Part shown: positions 9,022 through 18,250 of the stretch, one piece after another
Layout of the letters: every line of letters begins with the position of its first letter
Position numbering within the stretch: position 1 is the stretch's first letter
Assembly (NCBI RefSeq): GCF_002906575.1
Contig: NZ_CP026309.1
Span: 3,100,001-3,164,000, forward strand
DNA length: 64,000 bases
Reading direction: 5' to 3'
DNA from: Salinigranum rubrum
Lineage (GTDB): Archaea; Halobacteriota; Halobacteria; Halobacteriales; Haloferacaceae
Translations under genes and position numbers: made by a program
The notes under the pieces: model-generated
Database searches by the model: none
What the model saw: only the letters and a program-made list of their open reading frames with translations
Told to the model about the DNA's origin: nothing

Positions 9022-10499
9022 TCACCTCTGCCGCCCGCGCTCACTCACCTCCGCTCCGTTCTCTCCAGGCACGACGTCGACACCGCGGAACTCGAATCGG
9101 GCACCGCCGTGTCGTCCAGCCGTGACCGAAACCTCCCAGCCGTGCGCCGACGCGATGGTGTCGACGACGTGGAGTCCGATACCCGTCCCGTCGCTACCCG
9201 ACGTGTTTCCCAGTTCGAAGACGGAGTCGGCGTCCGCGGTGGCGATACCGGGACCGTTGTCCTCGACGACGAACCCCTCGCCCGCATCGTCGCCCCCGTC
9301 CTCACCGTCGCCGTCGTCCTCGCTGCCGCCGTCGTCGGAGAACGGTTCGACCCACACCCGTGCGTCGGGACCGGCGTGGTCGGCGACGTTGCGGAAGAGG
9401 TTCTCGAACAGCGACCGGACCCGGGCCTCGCTTCCGAGGACCGTCGGGAGGTCCGGGTCCACGGTGACGCGGTCGGCCGGAAACGGGCTCGTCTCCAGTG
9501 CGGCGGTGGCCACCGCGAACAGGTCGACGGGAACCGGGTCGTCCACGCGTCCCCCCTCACGGGCGAGCGTGAGCAGATCAGACGTCAGCTCCGACATCCG
9601 CAGGAGCGCCCGGTCGACGCGCTCTAGCGCCGTCTCGTCGCCCGTCTGCCGGTAGAGTTCGAGGCTCCCGCTGGCGACGCTGAGCGGGGTCTGAATGTCG
9701 TGTGAGACCATCGCGGCGAACCGCTCTAGCCGCTCGTTCTGGGCGGCGATCTGTCCCTCACGCCGGCGTCGCTCGGTGACGTCGCGCGTGACGACGACGA
9801 TGTTACCTTCCAGCGCGAGGTCGTCGGGCAGGCTTCGCCCGCGTGACTCCAGCCACCGCCACTCGCCCGACTTCGACCGAAACCGGTGTTCGACCGTGGC
9901 GGTGTAGCCGGGTTCGGCGAGTCCGCGGTGGAGTTCCTCGACGACGGTCTCGTGGTCGTCCGGGTGGACGTACTCGAGGACGTTCTCATCGACGAGTTCG
10001 CCGTGGTCGTAGCCGAGGACGCGCCCCGCCGCAGGCGTCGCGTACCGGAGGACGCCGTTCCCGTCGAGCACCACGAGCAGGTCCGACGCCGTCTCGACGA
10101 GGTGTCTGAACCGCTCGGTCACCCGTTTGAGTTCCGTGACGTCCCGGGCGGTGACGACCACTCCGTCGAGCGACGCCGGCGGGCGAGCGGCGCGGGCGAA
10201 CTCCAGCCAGCGCCACCCGCCGTCGGCGGTGCGGACTCGTGCCTCGGTTCTGAGACGGTCGTCGTCCCCTTCCGCCGTCGACAACAGCGACTCGACCGCG
10301 TCGGCGTCGGCGTCGTGAACGCGACCCGCGAGCGACTCGCCGAGCAGTCGCTCGGCGTCGACGCCGAGGACCCGTTCCGCGGCCGCGTTGACGTAGGTGA
10401 CCTCCCCGGACGAGTCGACGAGAACGACGAGGTCCGAAACCGCGTCGAGAACCGACCGATACGCTGCACATGACTCTAGCCCCCCTCTCCGTCAGTCAT
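9022..10499 (-). pseudogene. PAS-PAS sensor histidine kinase, 5' frameshift
   Basis: Cytoplasmic two-PAS sensor kinase of 492 residues if repaired. PAS 1 runs about 13-120 (YRSVLDAVSDLVVLVD), PAS 2 about 130-245 (FRHLVETASDLLVVLDGNG), then the H-box SHDIQTPL, N-box ENLFRNVADHA, G1 VEDNGPGI and G2 GTGIGLHVV. As given, the PAS 1 frame has no usable start until a TTG at 10284 inside the domain. An ATG at 10499 (MTDGEG) joins the frame if the six C at 10480-10485 were seven. It lacks membrane segments and a linked response regulator. It lies downstream of cruF and between the two halves of the carotenoid locus, so control of pigment genes is conceivable but unproven. Confidence 0.8.
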
Positions 10500-10582
10500 T
10501 CAACCGTTCGTTTTATTCGACACATCAAATACGTGGCGCTCTCGACGAAACAACGCTTCTCACCGGACTCGAACGACGGTCG

Positions 10583-11422
10583 TCACCAGAACCGGTCGAG
10601 TCGCGGCCGGGGAACCCGGAGGAGTCGGGAGTCGAAGCGATCGGTTTTGACGAGACCGACGCCGAAGGCGGCGGCGACGACGACGGCGACCCAGTTGCCG
10701 AACCAGGCGTTGATGGCCCCCCAGAGGAGGACGAAACTCACCAGATCGTCGAGCATGAACGCCGTGTTCGTGAGGCGGTCGAGGAGCGCCGTCCGGGAGA
10801 ACGCGATGTCGAGCGCGACGACCACGACGGTTGCCGAGAGGACCCACCCCGCGTAGTTCGACAGCGGGACGCCGTAGTAGACGCCGCCGTCGGGATAGAC
10901 CCAGAACCCGAGCGCCACGGCGCCGGGGTCGAGGACGAGGTCCATCGCCAGCACGGCGGCGACGACGCTGCCGAGTCGGAGCGGCCGGGACGCCGCCCGC
11001 TCGCCCAGGAGGAGCGAGACGAGGAGGTACGCGTTCATCACCAGCGGGATGAAGAACACGGGGAGGCCCAGCGGGACGCCGAACGCGGTCGGACCGAGGT
11101 CGACGCCGTAGTAGAACTCGCCGTACGGAACACCCGTGTGGACGCCGAGAAACTCGATGCCGTAGGAGTACGCGACGAGCGCGGACAGCGCGAGCGCCGC
11201 CTTCCGGTCGACGAGCGGGAGGACGCCGACGACGAGCGGCGACCGCATGACGAGCGTCCCGAGCAGGATGAGAAGCGGGTTGAAAGAGACGAAAGCGGGG
11301 AGGAGCCCCTCGGCGCTGGCGACGAGGAGGACCGCCCCGTTGAGCGGGAAGAACACGGAGATGGTGAAACGGTTCTCCCTGACGAGCCGTTCTAACCGGG
11401 ATTCGACCGCGCGCCTATCCAT
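10583..11422 (-). CDS. cruF: C50 carotenoid hydratase CruF
   Basis: A 279-residue integral membrane protein of the CruF/DUF422 family that hydrates bisanhydrobacterioruberin to bacterioruberin, the last step of C50 carotenoid synthesis. About seven hydrophobic spans and the family segments GVHTGVPYGEFYY, PLVMNAYL, AMDLVLDPGAVALGFWVY and GVPLSNYAGW are visible. The start overlaps the end of lyeJ by eight bases, indicating translational coupling. It is the third gene of crtD-lyeJ-cruF, an order known from other haloarchaea. Confidence 0.92.
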   Translation of the reverse strand: MDRRAVESRLERLVRENRFTISVFFPLNGAVLLVASAEGLLPAFVSFNPLLILLGTLVMRSPLVVGVLPLVDRKAALALSALVAYSYGIEFLGVHTGVPYGEFYYGVDLGPTAFGVPLGLPVFFIPLVMNAYLLVSLLLGERAASRPLRLGSVVAAVLAMDLVLDPGAVALGFWVYPDGGVYYGVPLSNYAGWVLSATVVVVALDIAFSRTALLDRLTNTAFMLDDLVSFVLLWGAINAWFGNWVAVVVAAAFGVGLVKTDRFDSRLLRVPRPRLDRFW

Positions 11423-12341
11423 AGACGAGCCTCCAGAGCAGGCCGAGGGTGAGGGCCATTCCGACGAGCGTGTTCAGCGCGGGGTACCACCAGTACGCGC
11501 GGTCGGTCGGCACGTCCGACCAGTAGAGCGCGAAGACGACGACCGGATACGCGAGGAGCAGGAGCGAGATGCGGGTGTCGACGAGGGCGAACGTGACGGC
11601 GGCGGCGAGCCACGCCGCCCCGCAGTACGCGTAGGTCCGCTCCTCGCCGAGGACGGTCGCCGTCGTTCTGATGCCCGCCTCGCGGTCGGGTTTGATGTCG
11701 GGGATAGCCGAGAAGGTGTGCATCCCCATGGTCCAGAGCCACGCGCCGACGAGCGCCGCAAGCGGCGGATGCGTCCCCGTGAGCGCGGCGAACGCGGCCG
11801 CGCCGGGGAGGATGTACAGCCCGTTCGACAGCGAGTCGAGAAACGGCGTCGTCTTGAAGCGCAGGGGCGGCGCGCTGTACTCGACGGCGAGGAAGAAGAA
11901 GCCGGCGAGGTAGGGCCAGGCGACGGCGGGCGTCGCCGCCGCGAGGAGCAGTCCCAGAAGGCCCGAGACGAGGACGGTGGAGACGACCACGCTCCCCCCC
12001 TGCCAGCGCGCTTCCTTCCCCTCCTTCTTGGGGTTCTCCGCGTCGACGTCGGCGTCGAAGACGTCGTTGACCCCGTAGAGGAAGAGGTTCGCCGGGAGGA
12101 GGAAGTACGCGAAGAACGCGACGGCGAGCGGGTCGAATAACTCTCCCGGGGTGCGGGCGGCGGCGGCGACGCCGACGATGACCGGTCCCGCGAGGTAGAG
12201 CCAGAAGCGCGGCCGCGAGAGCGTCAGGAGGTACCGGAGGCGTCCACTCCGAACCTCGCCGGGTTCGTTCTCGTGGCCGCCCCCGTTCACCGTGTGGTTC
12301 GCGCGGCCGTCCTCGGTGGTCGTGTCCATCCCGTCACTCAC
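11415..12341 (-). CDS. lyeJ: Lycopene elongase/hydratase (UbiA prenyltransferase)
   Basis: Adds C5 units from dimethylallyl diphosphate to lycopene and hydrates it, starting C50 carotenoid synthesis. The 308-residue membrane protein has the two UbiA Asp motifs, NDVFDADVDAENPKK near residue 92 and DIKPDREAGIRTTA near residue 215, with about eight transmembrane helices. The first 30 residues are hydrophilic and poorly conserved, so a start a few codons downstream (12329) is possible. It overlaps crtD upstream and cruF downstream by eight bases each, so the three proteins are probably made in fixed proportion. Confidence 0.93.
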   Translation of the reverse strand: MSDGMDTTTEDGRANHTVNGGGHENEPGEVRSGRLRYLLTLSRPRFWLYLAGPVIVGVAAAARTPGELFDPLAVAFFAYFLLPANLFLYGVNDVFDADVDAENPKKEGKEARWQGGSVVVSTVLVSGLLGLLLAAATPAVAWPYLAGFFFLAVEYSAPPLRFKTTPFLDSLSNGLYILPGAAAFAALTGTHPPLAALVGAWLWTMGMHTFSAIPDIKPDREAGIRTTATVLGEERTYAYCGAAWLAAAVTFALVDTRISLLLLAYPVVVFALYWSDVPTDRAYWWYPALNTLVGMALTLGLLWRLVYG

Positions 12342-13836
12342 CGACCGTGTTAGCCATTCGTTCCGCCGTCAACTGTCCGCTGATGAGGCACATCGGGACG
12401 CCGATGCCCGGTTGGGTGAACGACCCCGTGAAGAAGAGGCCGTCCATCGCCTGTGAGGCGTTCGGCGGACGGAAGATGGCGGTCTGTCTGAGCGTGTGCG
12501 CGAGGCCGAGCGCGGTCCCCTTCGTCGCGTTGTACCGGGCGGCGAAGTCCGACACGCAGAACGACTCCTCGACGACGATTCTGTCTCTGAGGTCCACCCC
12601 GGTGTGGGAGGCGATGTCGTCGAGGACGAGGTCGCGGTACGCCCGTCTAAGGCTAGGAGTGTCCTCCAGTCCGGCGGCGACCGGGACCAGCACGAAGAGG
12701 TTCGAGTGGCCCTCGGGCGCGACGGCGTCGTCGGTCTCGGAGGGGACACAGAGGTAGTACGCCGGGTCGTCGGGCCACGCGGGGTCGTCGAATATCTGTT
12801 CGAAGTGGCGGTCCCAGTCGGTCGGGAGGACGAGCGTGTGGTGTGCGAGCGGGTCGACGTCGCCCTCGACGCCGAGGTAGAGCAAGAACGCGGAGGGGGC
12901 GTAGGTCCGAGACTCCCAGTACCGCTCCGAGTACTGCCGCTTCTCGGAGGGGAGGAGTTCCTGCTCGGTGTGGGCGTAGTCGGCGTCGCTCACGACGTAG
13001 TCCGCGAGGAACTCCTCGTCTGGGGTTCGAACGACGAACGCCCCCGTCCGTCCGCGAATCTCCTCCACCGGCGTTCCGGTGTGGAAGTCGACGCCGAGTT
13101 CCTCGGCCATCGCGACGATGCCGTCGACGACGCCTCCCAACCCCCCGTCGGGGTAGTAGACGCCGAGGTTGAAGTCGACGTGGCTCATGAGGTTGTACAG
13201 CGCCGGCGTGTTCTTCGGAGAGCCACCCAGGAACACCAGCGTGTACTGCATGATCTGCTGGAGCTTCGGGTGCGAGAAGTACCGCTCGACGTGGTCCTGC
13301 ATCGACCCTATCAGGGAAAGGCCCCACGCGTTCTTCGCCACGTCGAGGTCGAGGAAGTCTCTGACACGAGAGCGGTCCTCGTAGACGAAGTGTTCCATCC
13401 CGATTTCGTAGTTGCGCTCCGACTTGCGGAGGTACTCGTCGAACTTCTCGCCGGCGCCGGGTTCGTACGCCTCGAACGTCTCCTTGTTCTCCTCTATGTC
13501 GGGAACCATGTCGACGCGGTCACCGTCTTTGAAGAAGATGCGGTAGTGGGGGTCGAGTCGGGTGAGCCCGTAGTAGTCGCTCGGCGTCCGGTCGAAGTGA
13601 GAGAAAAAGCGCTCGAACACGTCGGGCATGAGATACCAGGAGGGGCCCATGTCGAACCGAAACCCGTCGCGTTCCAGTCGGGAGGCGCGGCCGCCGAGTT
13701 GCTCGTTCTTCTCGAGGAGCGTCACCTCGGCGCCGGCGTCCGCGAGATAACAGGCAGTAGAGAGCCCGCCGAAGCCACCCCCGACGACGACCACCGAGGC
13801 GCCGTCGAGCACCGACAGGTCCGGGACCGAATGCAT
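12334..13836 (-). CDS. crtD: Carotenoid desaturase (CrtI/CrtD family)
   Basis: A 500-residue FAD-dependent desaturase. The N-terminal dinucleotide fold VVVGGGFGGLSTACYLADAG is followed by LEKNEQLGGRA. The C-terminal family signature FFTGSFTQPGIGVPM is also present. Its place directly upstream of lyeJ and cruF suggests the carotenoid 3,4-desaturase step (CrtD) rather than phytoene desaturation, but paralogues are so similar that sequence alone does not settle it. It leads the operon; its start is separated by 95 bases from the divergent SDR gene. Confidence 0.88.
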   Translation of the reverse strand: MHSVPDLSVLDGASVVVVGGGFGGLSTACYLADAGAEVTLLEKNEQLGGRASRLERDGFRFDMGPSWYLMPDVFERFFSHFDRTPSDYYGLTRLDPHYRIFFKDGDRVDMVPDIEENKETFEAYEPGAGEKFDEYLRKSERNYEIGMEHFVYEDRSRVRDFLDLDVAKNAWGLSLIGSMQDHVERYFSHPKLQQIMQYTLVFLGGSPKNTPALYNLMSHVDFNLGVYYPDGGLGGVVDGIVAMAEELGVDFHTGTPVEEIRGRTGAFVVRTPDEEFLADYVVSDADYAHTEQELLPSEKRQYSERYWESRTYAPSAFLLYLGVEGDVDPLAHHTLVLPTDWDRHFEQIFDDPAWPDDPAYYLCVPSETDDAVAPEGHSNLFVLVPVAAGLEDTPSLRRAYRDLVLDDIASHTGVDLRDRIVVEESFCVSDFAARYNATKGTALGLAHTLRQTAIFRPPNASQAMDGLFFTGSFTQPGIGVPMCLISGQLTAERMANTVGE

Positions 13837-13931
13837 ACCCCGGCTAGGGGCGTCGGGGGCATAAATCGACTGACCGAAACCGGAATCGGTGGAGGAGGAA
13901 CCCTCAAGTCACGTCCGTCCTACGCCCCGTC

Positions 13932-14612
13932 ATGGACGAGACGACAGTCGTCGTTACCGGCGGGAGTCAGGGCATCGGCGCGGCCTGCGTCCGTGCCTTC
14001 GCCAGCGAAGGCGCGACGGTGGTCGCATGCGCACGCGAGGTCGACCCCATCGAGACGATGGCGGCGCGCTTCGAGACGGTCGAAGCCGTCCGGGCCGACG
14101 TCCGCGACGAGTACGACGTCGAACGACTGATGGAAACCGCGGCGCGACTCGGCGAGGGAATCGACATCGTCGTCGCCAACGCGGGCGTCAACCACGGCAC
14201 TCCGGGGGAGATGAACCTCGCAGCGGAGCCGTACTCCCGGTTCGACGACACGCTCCGGACGAACGTCCGCGGCGTGTTTACGACAGTCAAGGAGGCCGTC
14301 CCACACCTCTCGGACGGGGCGCGGATCCTCGTTCCCTCCGGCTCTATCGCCCGGGAGGCGAAGCCGGGAATGGGCGCGTACGCCATCTCCAAGGCGGGAA
14401 CGGAGGCGCTCGTGCGAGGATTCGCGACCGACATCGACCAGACGGTCGGCGTCGTCGACCCCGGTCTCGTCGCGACCGAGGTGACGGGCGGGCAGGGTCG
14501 AGACCCCGAGGACGTCGCGCCGATGTTCCTCTGGGCGGCGACCGACTGCCCGACCGAGGACCTCGACGGGCAGGTCGTCGACCTGCGGGCGTGGAAGAAG
14601 GCGACGCGGTAG
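13932..14612 (+). CDS. Short-chain dehydrogenase/reductase
   Basis: A 226-residue NAD(P)-dependent oxidoreductase of the classical SDR type. It has the nucleotide-binding TGGSQGIG at residues 9-16, NAG at about 85, a catalytic Ser in LVPSGSIA and the active-site YAISK near 155. The substrate cannot be inferred. It is divergent from crtD, and an SDR at this place is part of the crtB-crtD neighbourhood I associate with Haloferax relatives. It is slightly short for the family but no motif is missing. Confidence 0.88.
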   Translation: MDETTVVVTGGSQGIGAACVRAFASEGATVVACAREVDPIETMAARFETVEAVRADVRDEYDVERLMETAARLGEGIDIVVANAGVNHGTPGEMNLAAEPYSRFDDTLRTNVRGVFTTVKEAVPHLSDGARILVPSGSIAREAKPGMGAYAISKAGTEALVRGFATDIDQTVGVVDPGLVATEVTGGQGRDPEDVAPMFLWAATDCPTEDLDGQVVDLRAWKKATR

Positions 14613-14668
14613 GCTCGACGTGGTTCAGGGGCCGAGACGCCCAGTCGAACGGCCGCCGACCAGTGTCC

Positions 14669-14711
14669 TTATTAACGATGGGGATGTGATTGTTAACTAT
14701 GGAATTAACAA
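14669..14711 (+). promoter_or_regulatory. Promoter and palindromic operator of the ZIP transporter gene
   Basis: A box TTATTAA (14669-14675) is centred 27 bases before the ATG at 14699, consistent with a leaderless transcript. A perfect seven-base inverted repeat, TTGTTAA (14690-14696) and TTAACAA (14705-14711) with an eight-base spacer, straddles the start codon. A repressor bound here would cover the transcription start. A metal-responsive regulator (DtxR/SirR type) is a reasonable inference from the gene it controls. Confidence 0.55.
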
Positions 14712-15556
14712 CCGAGGGAGGGAGGTTAATATTGGTGCCGCACGTCTCGCGGCTCGAACTCGGTGCCGTTGCGCTCTTCGTCGCCCTCTCGGCGTACGCC
14801 GTCTCCGCGGGGCTGTGGAAGCTCCTCGGCATCTCCTGGGTCGCGTTCGCGGCGATGGGGACCGCGGCCGTCGTGGGAGCGCGGACTCACGACGAGAACC
14901 CGACCGTGCTGGTGTGGGGATACGGCCTCGCCTCGGGCGCGATGATCACCTCCGCGGCGGTGTTCTTACTCCCCACCGCTATCGGCCACCACGCGCAGTT
15001 CGGCGGGTTCGGCGTCGCGCTCGGCGTGCTCGTGGGCTTCGCTTCTCACTCCATCGGCCACCGTCTCGCTCACCTCGACATGCCGCTCGACCGCACCGTC
15101 GCGGAACTGGCCGCACACGCCCTCGCGGCGGGCGTCATCATCGGCGTCGTCTACGGGAACATGCCCGACCTCGGCCTCCTGCTCGGTCTGGCCATCGTCT
15201 CGCACAAGGGCCCCGCGGGGTACGCGGCGGCGTCCCGACTCGTCCGGAACGGGAAGGACGCCACCGGTATCCTCCTCCCCGCCGTCGGCGTGGGGCTGAC
15301 GGCCATCACGGCTGCCTCGCTCCAGTTGCCGGCGGCGCCCGCCGTGCGCGGCATCGTCTTCGGCTTCGCCACCGGCATCTTCCTCCACGTCGCCATGGAC
15401 TTCCTCCCGCGCTGTGAACTGGGCAGCGAGATTCACGACGCCCTCGCCGTCGACGGCGACGCACACGCGCTCTTGGACCGACTTCGCCTCCACGCTGTCG
15501 CCAGTACGGTGCTGGGCGGACTCGTCGTCTTCCTCGCGTGGGTCGCGCTGGCCTAA
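14699..15556 (+). CDS. ZIP family metal transporter
   Basis: A 285-residue membrane protein with about eight hydrophobic helices that should import divalent cations such as zinc, iron or manganese. ZIP features include a His-rich loop SHSIGHRLAH near residue 115, the metal-binding helix VSHKGPAGYAA near 166 and FLHVAMDFLP near 230. The ATG at 14699 is preferred over a TTG at 14690 because of the box 27 bases upstream. A palindrome overlapping the start suggests control by metal status. Confidence 0.85.
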   Translation: MELTTEGGRLILVPHVSRLELGAVALFVALSAYAVSAGLWKLLGISWVAFAAMGTAAVVGARTHDENPTVLVWGYGLASGAMITSAAVFLLPTAIGHHAQFGGFGVALGVLVGFASHSIGHRLAHLDMPLDRTVAELAAHALAAGVIIGVVYGNMPDLGLLLGLAIVSHKGPAGYAAASRLVRNGKDATGILLPAVGVGLTAITAASLQLPAAPAVRGIVFGFATGIFLHVAMDFLPRCELGSEIHDALAVDGDAHALLDRLRLHAVASTVLGGLVVFLAWVALA

Positions 15557-15748
15557 GTCACGTTGCTCGGTCTTGTTGGAATCCTCAGACGACGATAGGT
15601 TGCCGCGGTTGTGCTGAATACAGAGCGCGAGTCGGTCACGGTCTCAACACCCACAGTGATGGAAACAACTCACTCGGTGCAGGAGGAAAAATGAGTTCGA
15701 GTCGGCTGCCAGCGAGAAGCCACCAGACGACTCTCTTAGAGTGGAGCG

Positions 15749-16213
15749 CTACTCCACAGTGATACTCCCCCTCATCGTCGATTCGTGGGGAATACAGTAG
15801 TATTCGTATCTTCCGGGGACGTCGAAGGTGTGTGAGTACTCTTGACCGCCCTCTATACCGCCTCGTTCTTCGGCCACATATCCCTCACGAGCAGCCTGTT
15901 CGCTCGTGAAGTCGCCGCTAGCGAAGTACGTGGCCCCCTCCGGAAGTCGGGTTTCGTCAGCCGTCACTGTGTGGGTAGACGTCAGTACGTCTTGGCCAGC
16001 AATGCCGACGTTTCGCCAAACGACTCGGTCGCCAGTGGATATCGTCACTGCCGCCGGTTCGAACACGTCATCGATTGTCATCTCGATGGACGTTCCCGTA
16101 GTGTTCGTCGATTGCTCGGTCGAAGCGACGCGACCGGTACAGCCTGCAAGTCCGGCCGCAACGATGAGTCCGTGTCCGCCTCCGATTGCTTGAAGCACTG
16201 ACCGACGCTTCAT
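15749..16213 (-). CDS. Halocyanin-like blue copper lipoprotein
   Basis: A 154-residue secreted electron carrier. It starts MKRRSVLQAIGGGHG, has the lipobox LAGC near residue 25, and is therefore probably anchored by lipid outside the cell. The cupredoxin domain carries all type 1 copper ligands: His in STHTVTAD, then Cys, His and Met in YYCIPHESTMRG. The ATG at 16213 is chosen since it puts the signal peptide at the N-terminus. It lies at the left end of a block with more A/T than its surroundings and is followed upstream by a Bat-type regulator in the same direction. Confidence 0.88.
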   Translation of the reverse strand: MKRRSVLQAIGGGHGLIVAAGLAGCTGRVASTEQSTNTTGTSIEMTIDDVFEPAAVTISTGDRVVWRNVGIAGQDVLTSTHTVTADETRLPEGATYFASGDFTSEQAAREGYVAEERGGIEGGQEYSHTFDVPGRYEYYCIPHESTMRGSITVE

Positions 16214-16385
16214 CAGGGGTTCTGGCGAATCCGAGCGTCGAACCTGAGGAGCGGCGTATTCGCTGCGGTGTTTCCCCGTTCCGTTTCTGGGAGTCGTGTT
16301 TCGGCCCATACACCCACTGGACGCGCACCAGATCCGTTGCTGACCTCGTTGACACGCTAGCAGCTTTATAACTGAACGGTCGAAC

Positions 16386-17033
16386 TCACGACCTAAAACG
16401 GATACTCTCGGTTCCTTGTACGAACTCCTTGATGATCCGCTCTTCGGTGCGGTGAGCCATCGTACTCGCCGCCGCGGGGGTCACCTCGAGTACGGAAGCC
16501 AACTCGGTCAGCGTGCATCGTCGGGGCGTATCGTAGTAGCCGTGCCTCAGTGCCGTGGTCACGAACCGCTGTTGGGCGGTAGTCAGCAAGCCCTCAATCC
16601 TACCCGTTCGCGAAAGCGACAGTAGTTCACACGAGCCGCCAATGGCTCTGATCGCCGCAATTACTCCCGAGAGACGGCCGTGTGGAATTTTGATTTCGAC
16701 GAGCATCACTCCGTTTTGGACTGTAACCGAAGCAGGCGGGAGCGTTCCCGAGCGAACCGTCGTAGAATAGACCACCGATTCGGTTACTCTGTATTCGACC
16801 ACAGCGAATCCATCGTCGGTGTGCAGGACTTCGAACTCTATGATGGCCTTGATCTCGTTCAGTGTGGTCAAGAGCGCAGAGAGATCGGCGGTTTCCACCT
16901 CGAAGATACCGAAAAAATGCGACCCTTCGTCGTAAATCGTTAGCAGAGTAAACGTGTCATCCGGGAGCTCTGTCGACAGTTGAACGTACCATTCGGTTTC
17001 CGGTGGCGTGATTTCTAATCGAGCGTTGACCAT
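16386..17033 (-). CDS. Bat-type HTH_10 transcriptional regulator
   Basis: A 215-residue regulator with a C-terminal HTH_10 domain: LTTAQQRFVTTALRHGYYD followed by RRCTLTELASVLEVTPAAAS near residues 150-200. The N-terminal 140 residues match the sensing half of this haloarchaeal family, without GAF or PAS motifs. An A/T-rich stretch about 40 bases upstream of the ATG could be its promoter. It sits 170 bases upstream of the halocyanin gene on the same strand and diverges from the MDR oxidoreductase, so both are candidate targets. Confidence 0.85.
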   Translation of the reverse strand: MVNARLEITPPETEWYVQLSTELPDDTFTLLTIYDEGSHFFGIFEVETADLSALLTTLNEIKAIIEFEVLHTDDGFAVVEYRVTESVVYSTTVRSGTLPPASVTVQNGVMLVEIKIPHGRLSGVIAAIRAIGGSCELLSLSRTGRIEGLLTTAQQRFVTTALRHGYYDTPRRCTLTELASVLEVTPAAASTMAHRTEERIIKEFVQGTESIRFRS

Positions 17034-17221
17034 AGGAGCAATCCGGTTCGACGATTCGCTTCACAAGTACATATACTCGTTAACATGCTAGGACAACGGT
17101 CGAGGTCCGAGGCTATCCTACGGGGATACTGATGCTTGCAGAATCGCTCAGCCTGACTCGTCTCACGTCAATCAAGCGTTCTCTCGGCCTCTCGAAGCCT
17201 GCCTCTAGGCCCACGCAAACG

Positions 17222-18250
17222 ATGGGATCCATCGAGGTAACTGAGGTCGTGATGTCACAGAAGGGCGCAGCGGACGGTCTCCGTCTGCGCCGCCGACGGC
17301 TACCCTCTCCAGCAGCAGATGAAGTGATAGTTCGAGTCAAAGCAGCCGGAGTCTCGTTTGCCGAAGTCCAGATGCTGCGTGGGCGCTACTTCAACCAGCC
17401 CGCGTTCCCGTTCGTTCCCGGGTACGATCTCGTCGGTGAGGTCGTTACGATCGGATCGGGCATCTCACACCTCTCGGTCGGCCAGCAAGTCGCCGCGCTC
17501 ACCGAAACTGGCAGTTGGGCTACGCACGTCGTATTACCCGCTGAGAAACTCGTTCCGGTTCCCGACGGATTGGACCCTGTGGAAGTGGTCTCGCTTGTTA
17601 CGAACGGTGTGACTGCATACCAGATGCTTCACCGCATCGCACAAATCCACGCAGGAGATACAGTTGTTGTTCACGGCGCTTCAGGTGGGGTAGGAACGGT
17701 GCTCACTCAACTCGCTCGGGAAGCAGACGTGAACGTGATCGGGACTGCGTCGGCGTCGAAGCATGATCTCGTGCGGGAGCTTGGTGCGGTTCCAATCGAC
17801 TATCGTATCGACAATCTGCCGGTCCGGGTCCGTGAAATCGCTCCAGATGGTGTGGATGCCGTATTCGACCACGTCGGTGGACCAGGGTTAGTCGACTCGT
17901 GGCGGATGCTCGGTCCGGGCGGCAGACTCGTCTCGTACGGAGTGGCGTCCGCGCTTGACGATGACGGACACCGGTTACGTCCGTTCGTTCCGATTCTCGC
18001 TCGGTTGATACTGTGGAACGCCAGCGAGCTACTGAAGGGTGGGAAACAACGAGCGACGTTCTATTACGTCCAACGTTGGCCAAGTCGGTTCAGTGAAGAT
18101 CTTACACAGGTCCTAACGCTCCTCGGTGAGGAGAGAATAGACGGACAGGTTGCGTGTCGGTTCCCATTAGAAAAGGCCGCTGATGCACTGGAGTTGTTGG
18201 ATTCAGGGCGGGTCCGAGGTAAGGTTGTATTAGTTCCGAGTGAATACTGA
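17222..18250 (+). CDS. Zinc-independent MDR oxidoreductase (quinone oxidoreductase-like)
   Basis: A 342-residue medium-chain dehydrogenase/reductase. The GroES-like half contains GVSFAEVQMLRGRY and FPFVPGYDLVGEV; the Rossmann half contains HGASGGVGTVLTQLA near residue 160. The structural and catalytic zinc Cys residues of alcohol dehydrogenases are absent, so it belongs with the NADPH:quinone or enoyl reductase types. An earlier in-frame ATG at 17132 would add 30 residues unlike the family, so 17222 is preferred. Codons ending in A or T are visibly more common than in neighbouring genes, which suggests a different origin. Confidence 0.82.
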   Translation: MGSIEVTEVVMSQKGAADGLRLRRRRLPSPAADEVIVRVKAAGVSFAEVQMLRGRYFNQPAFPFVPGYDLVGEVVTIGSGISHLSVGQQVAALTETGSWATHVVLPAEKLVPVPDGLDPVEVVSLVTNGVTAYQMLHRIAQIHAGDTVVVHGASGGVGTVLTQLAREADVNVIGTASASKHDLVRELGAVPIDYRIDNLPVRVREIAPDGVDAVFDHVGGPGLVDSWRMLGPGGRLVSYGVASALDDDGHRLRPFVPILARLILWNASELLKGGKQRATFYYVQRWPSRFSEDLTQVLTLLGEERIDGQVACRFPLEKAADALELLDSGRVRGKVVLVPSEY

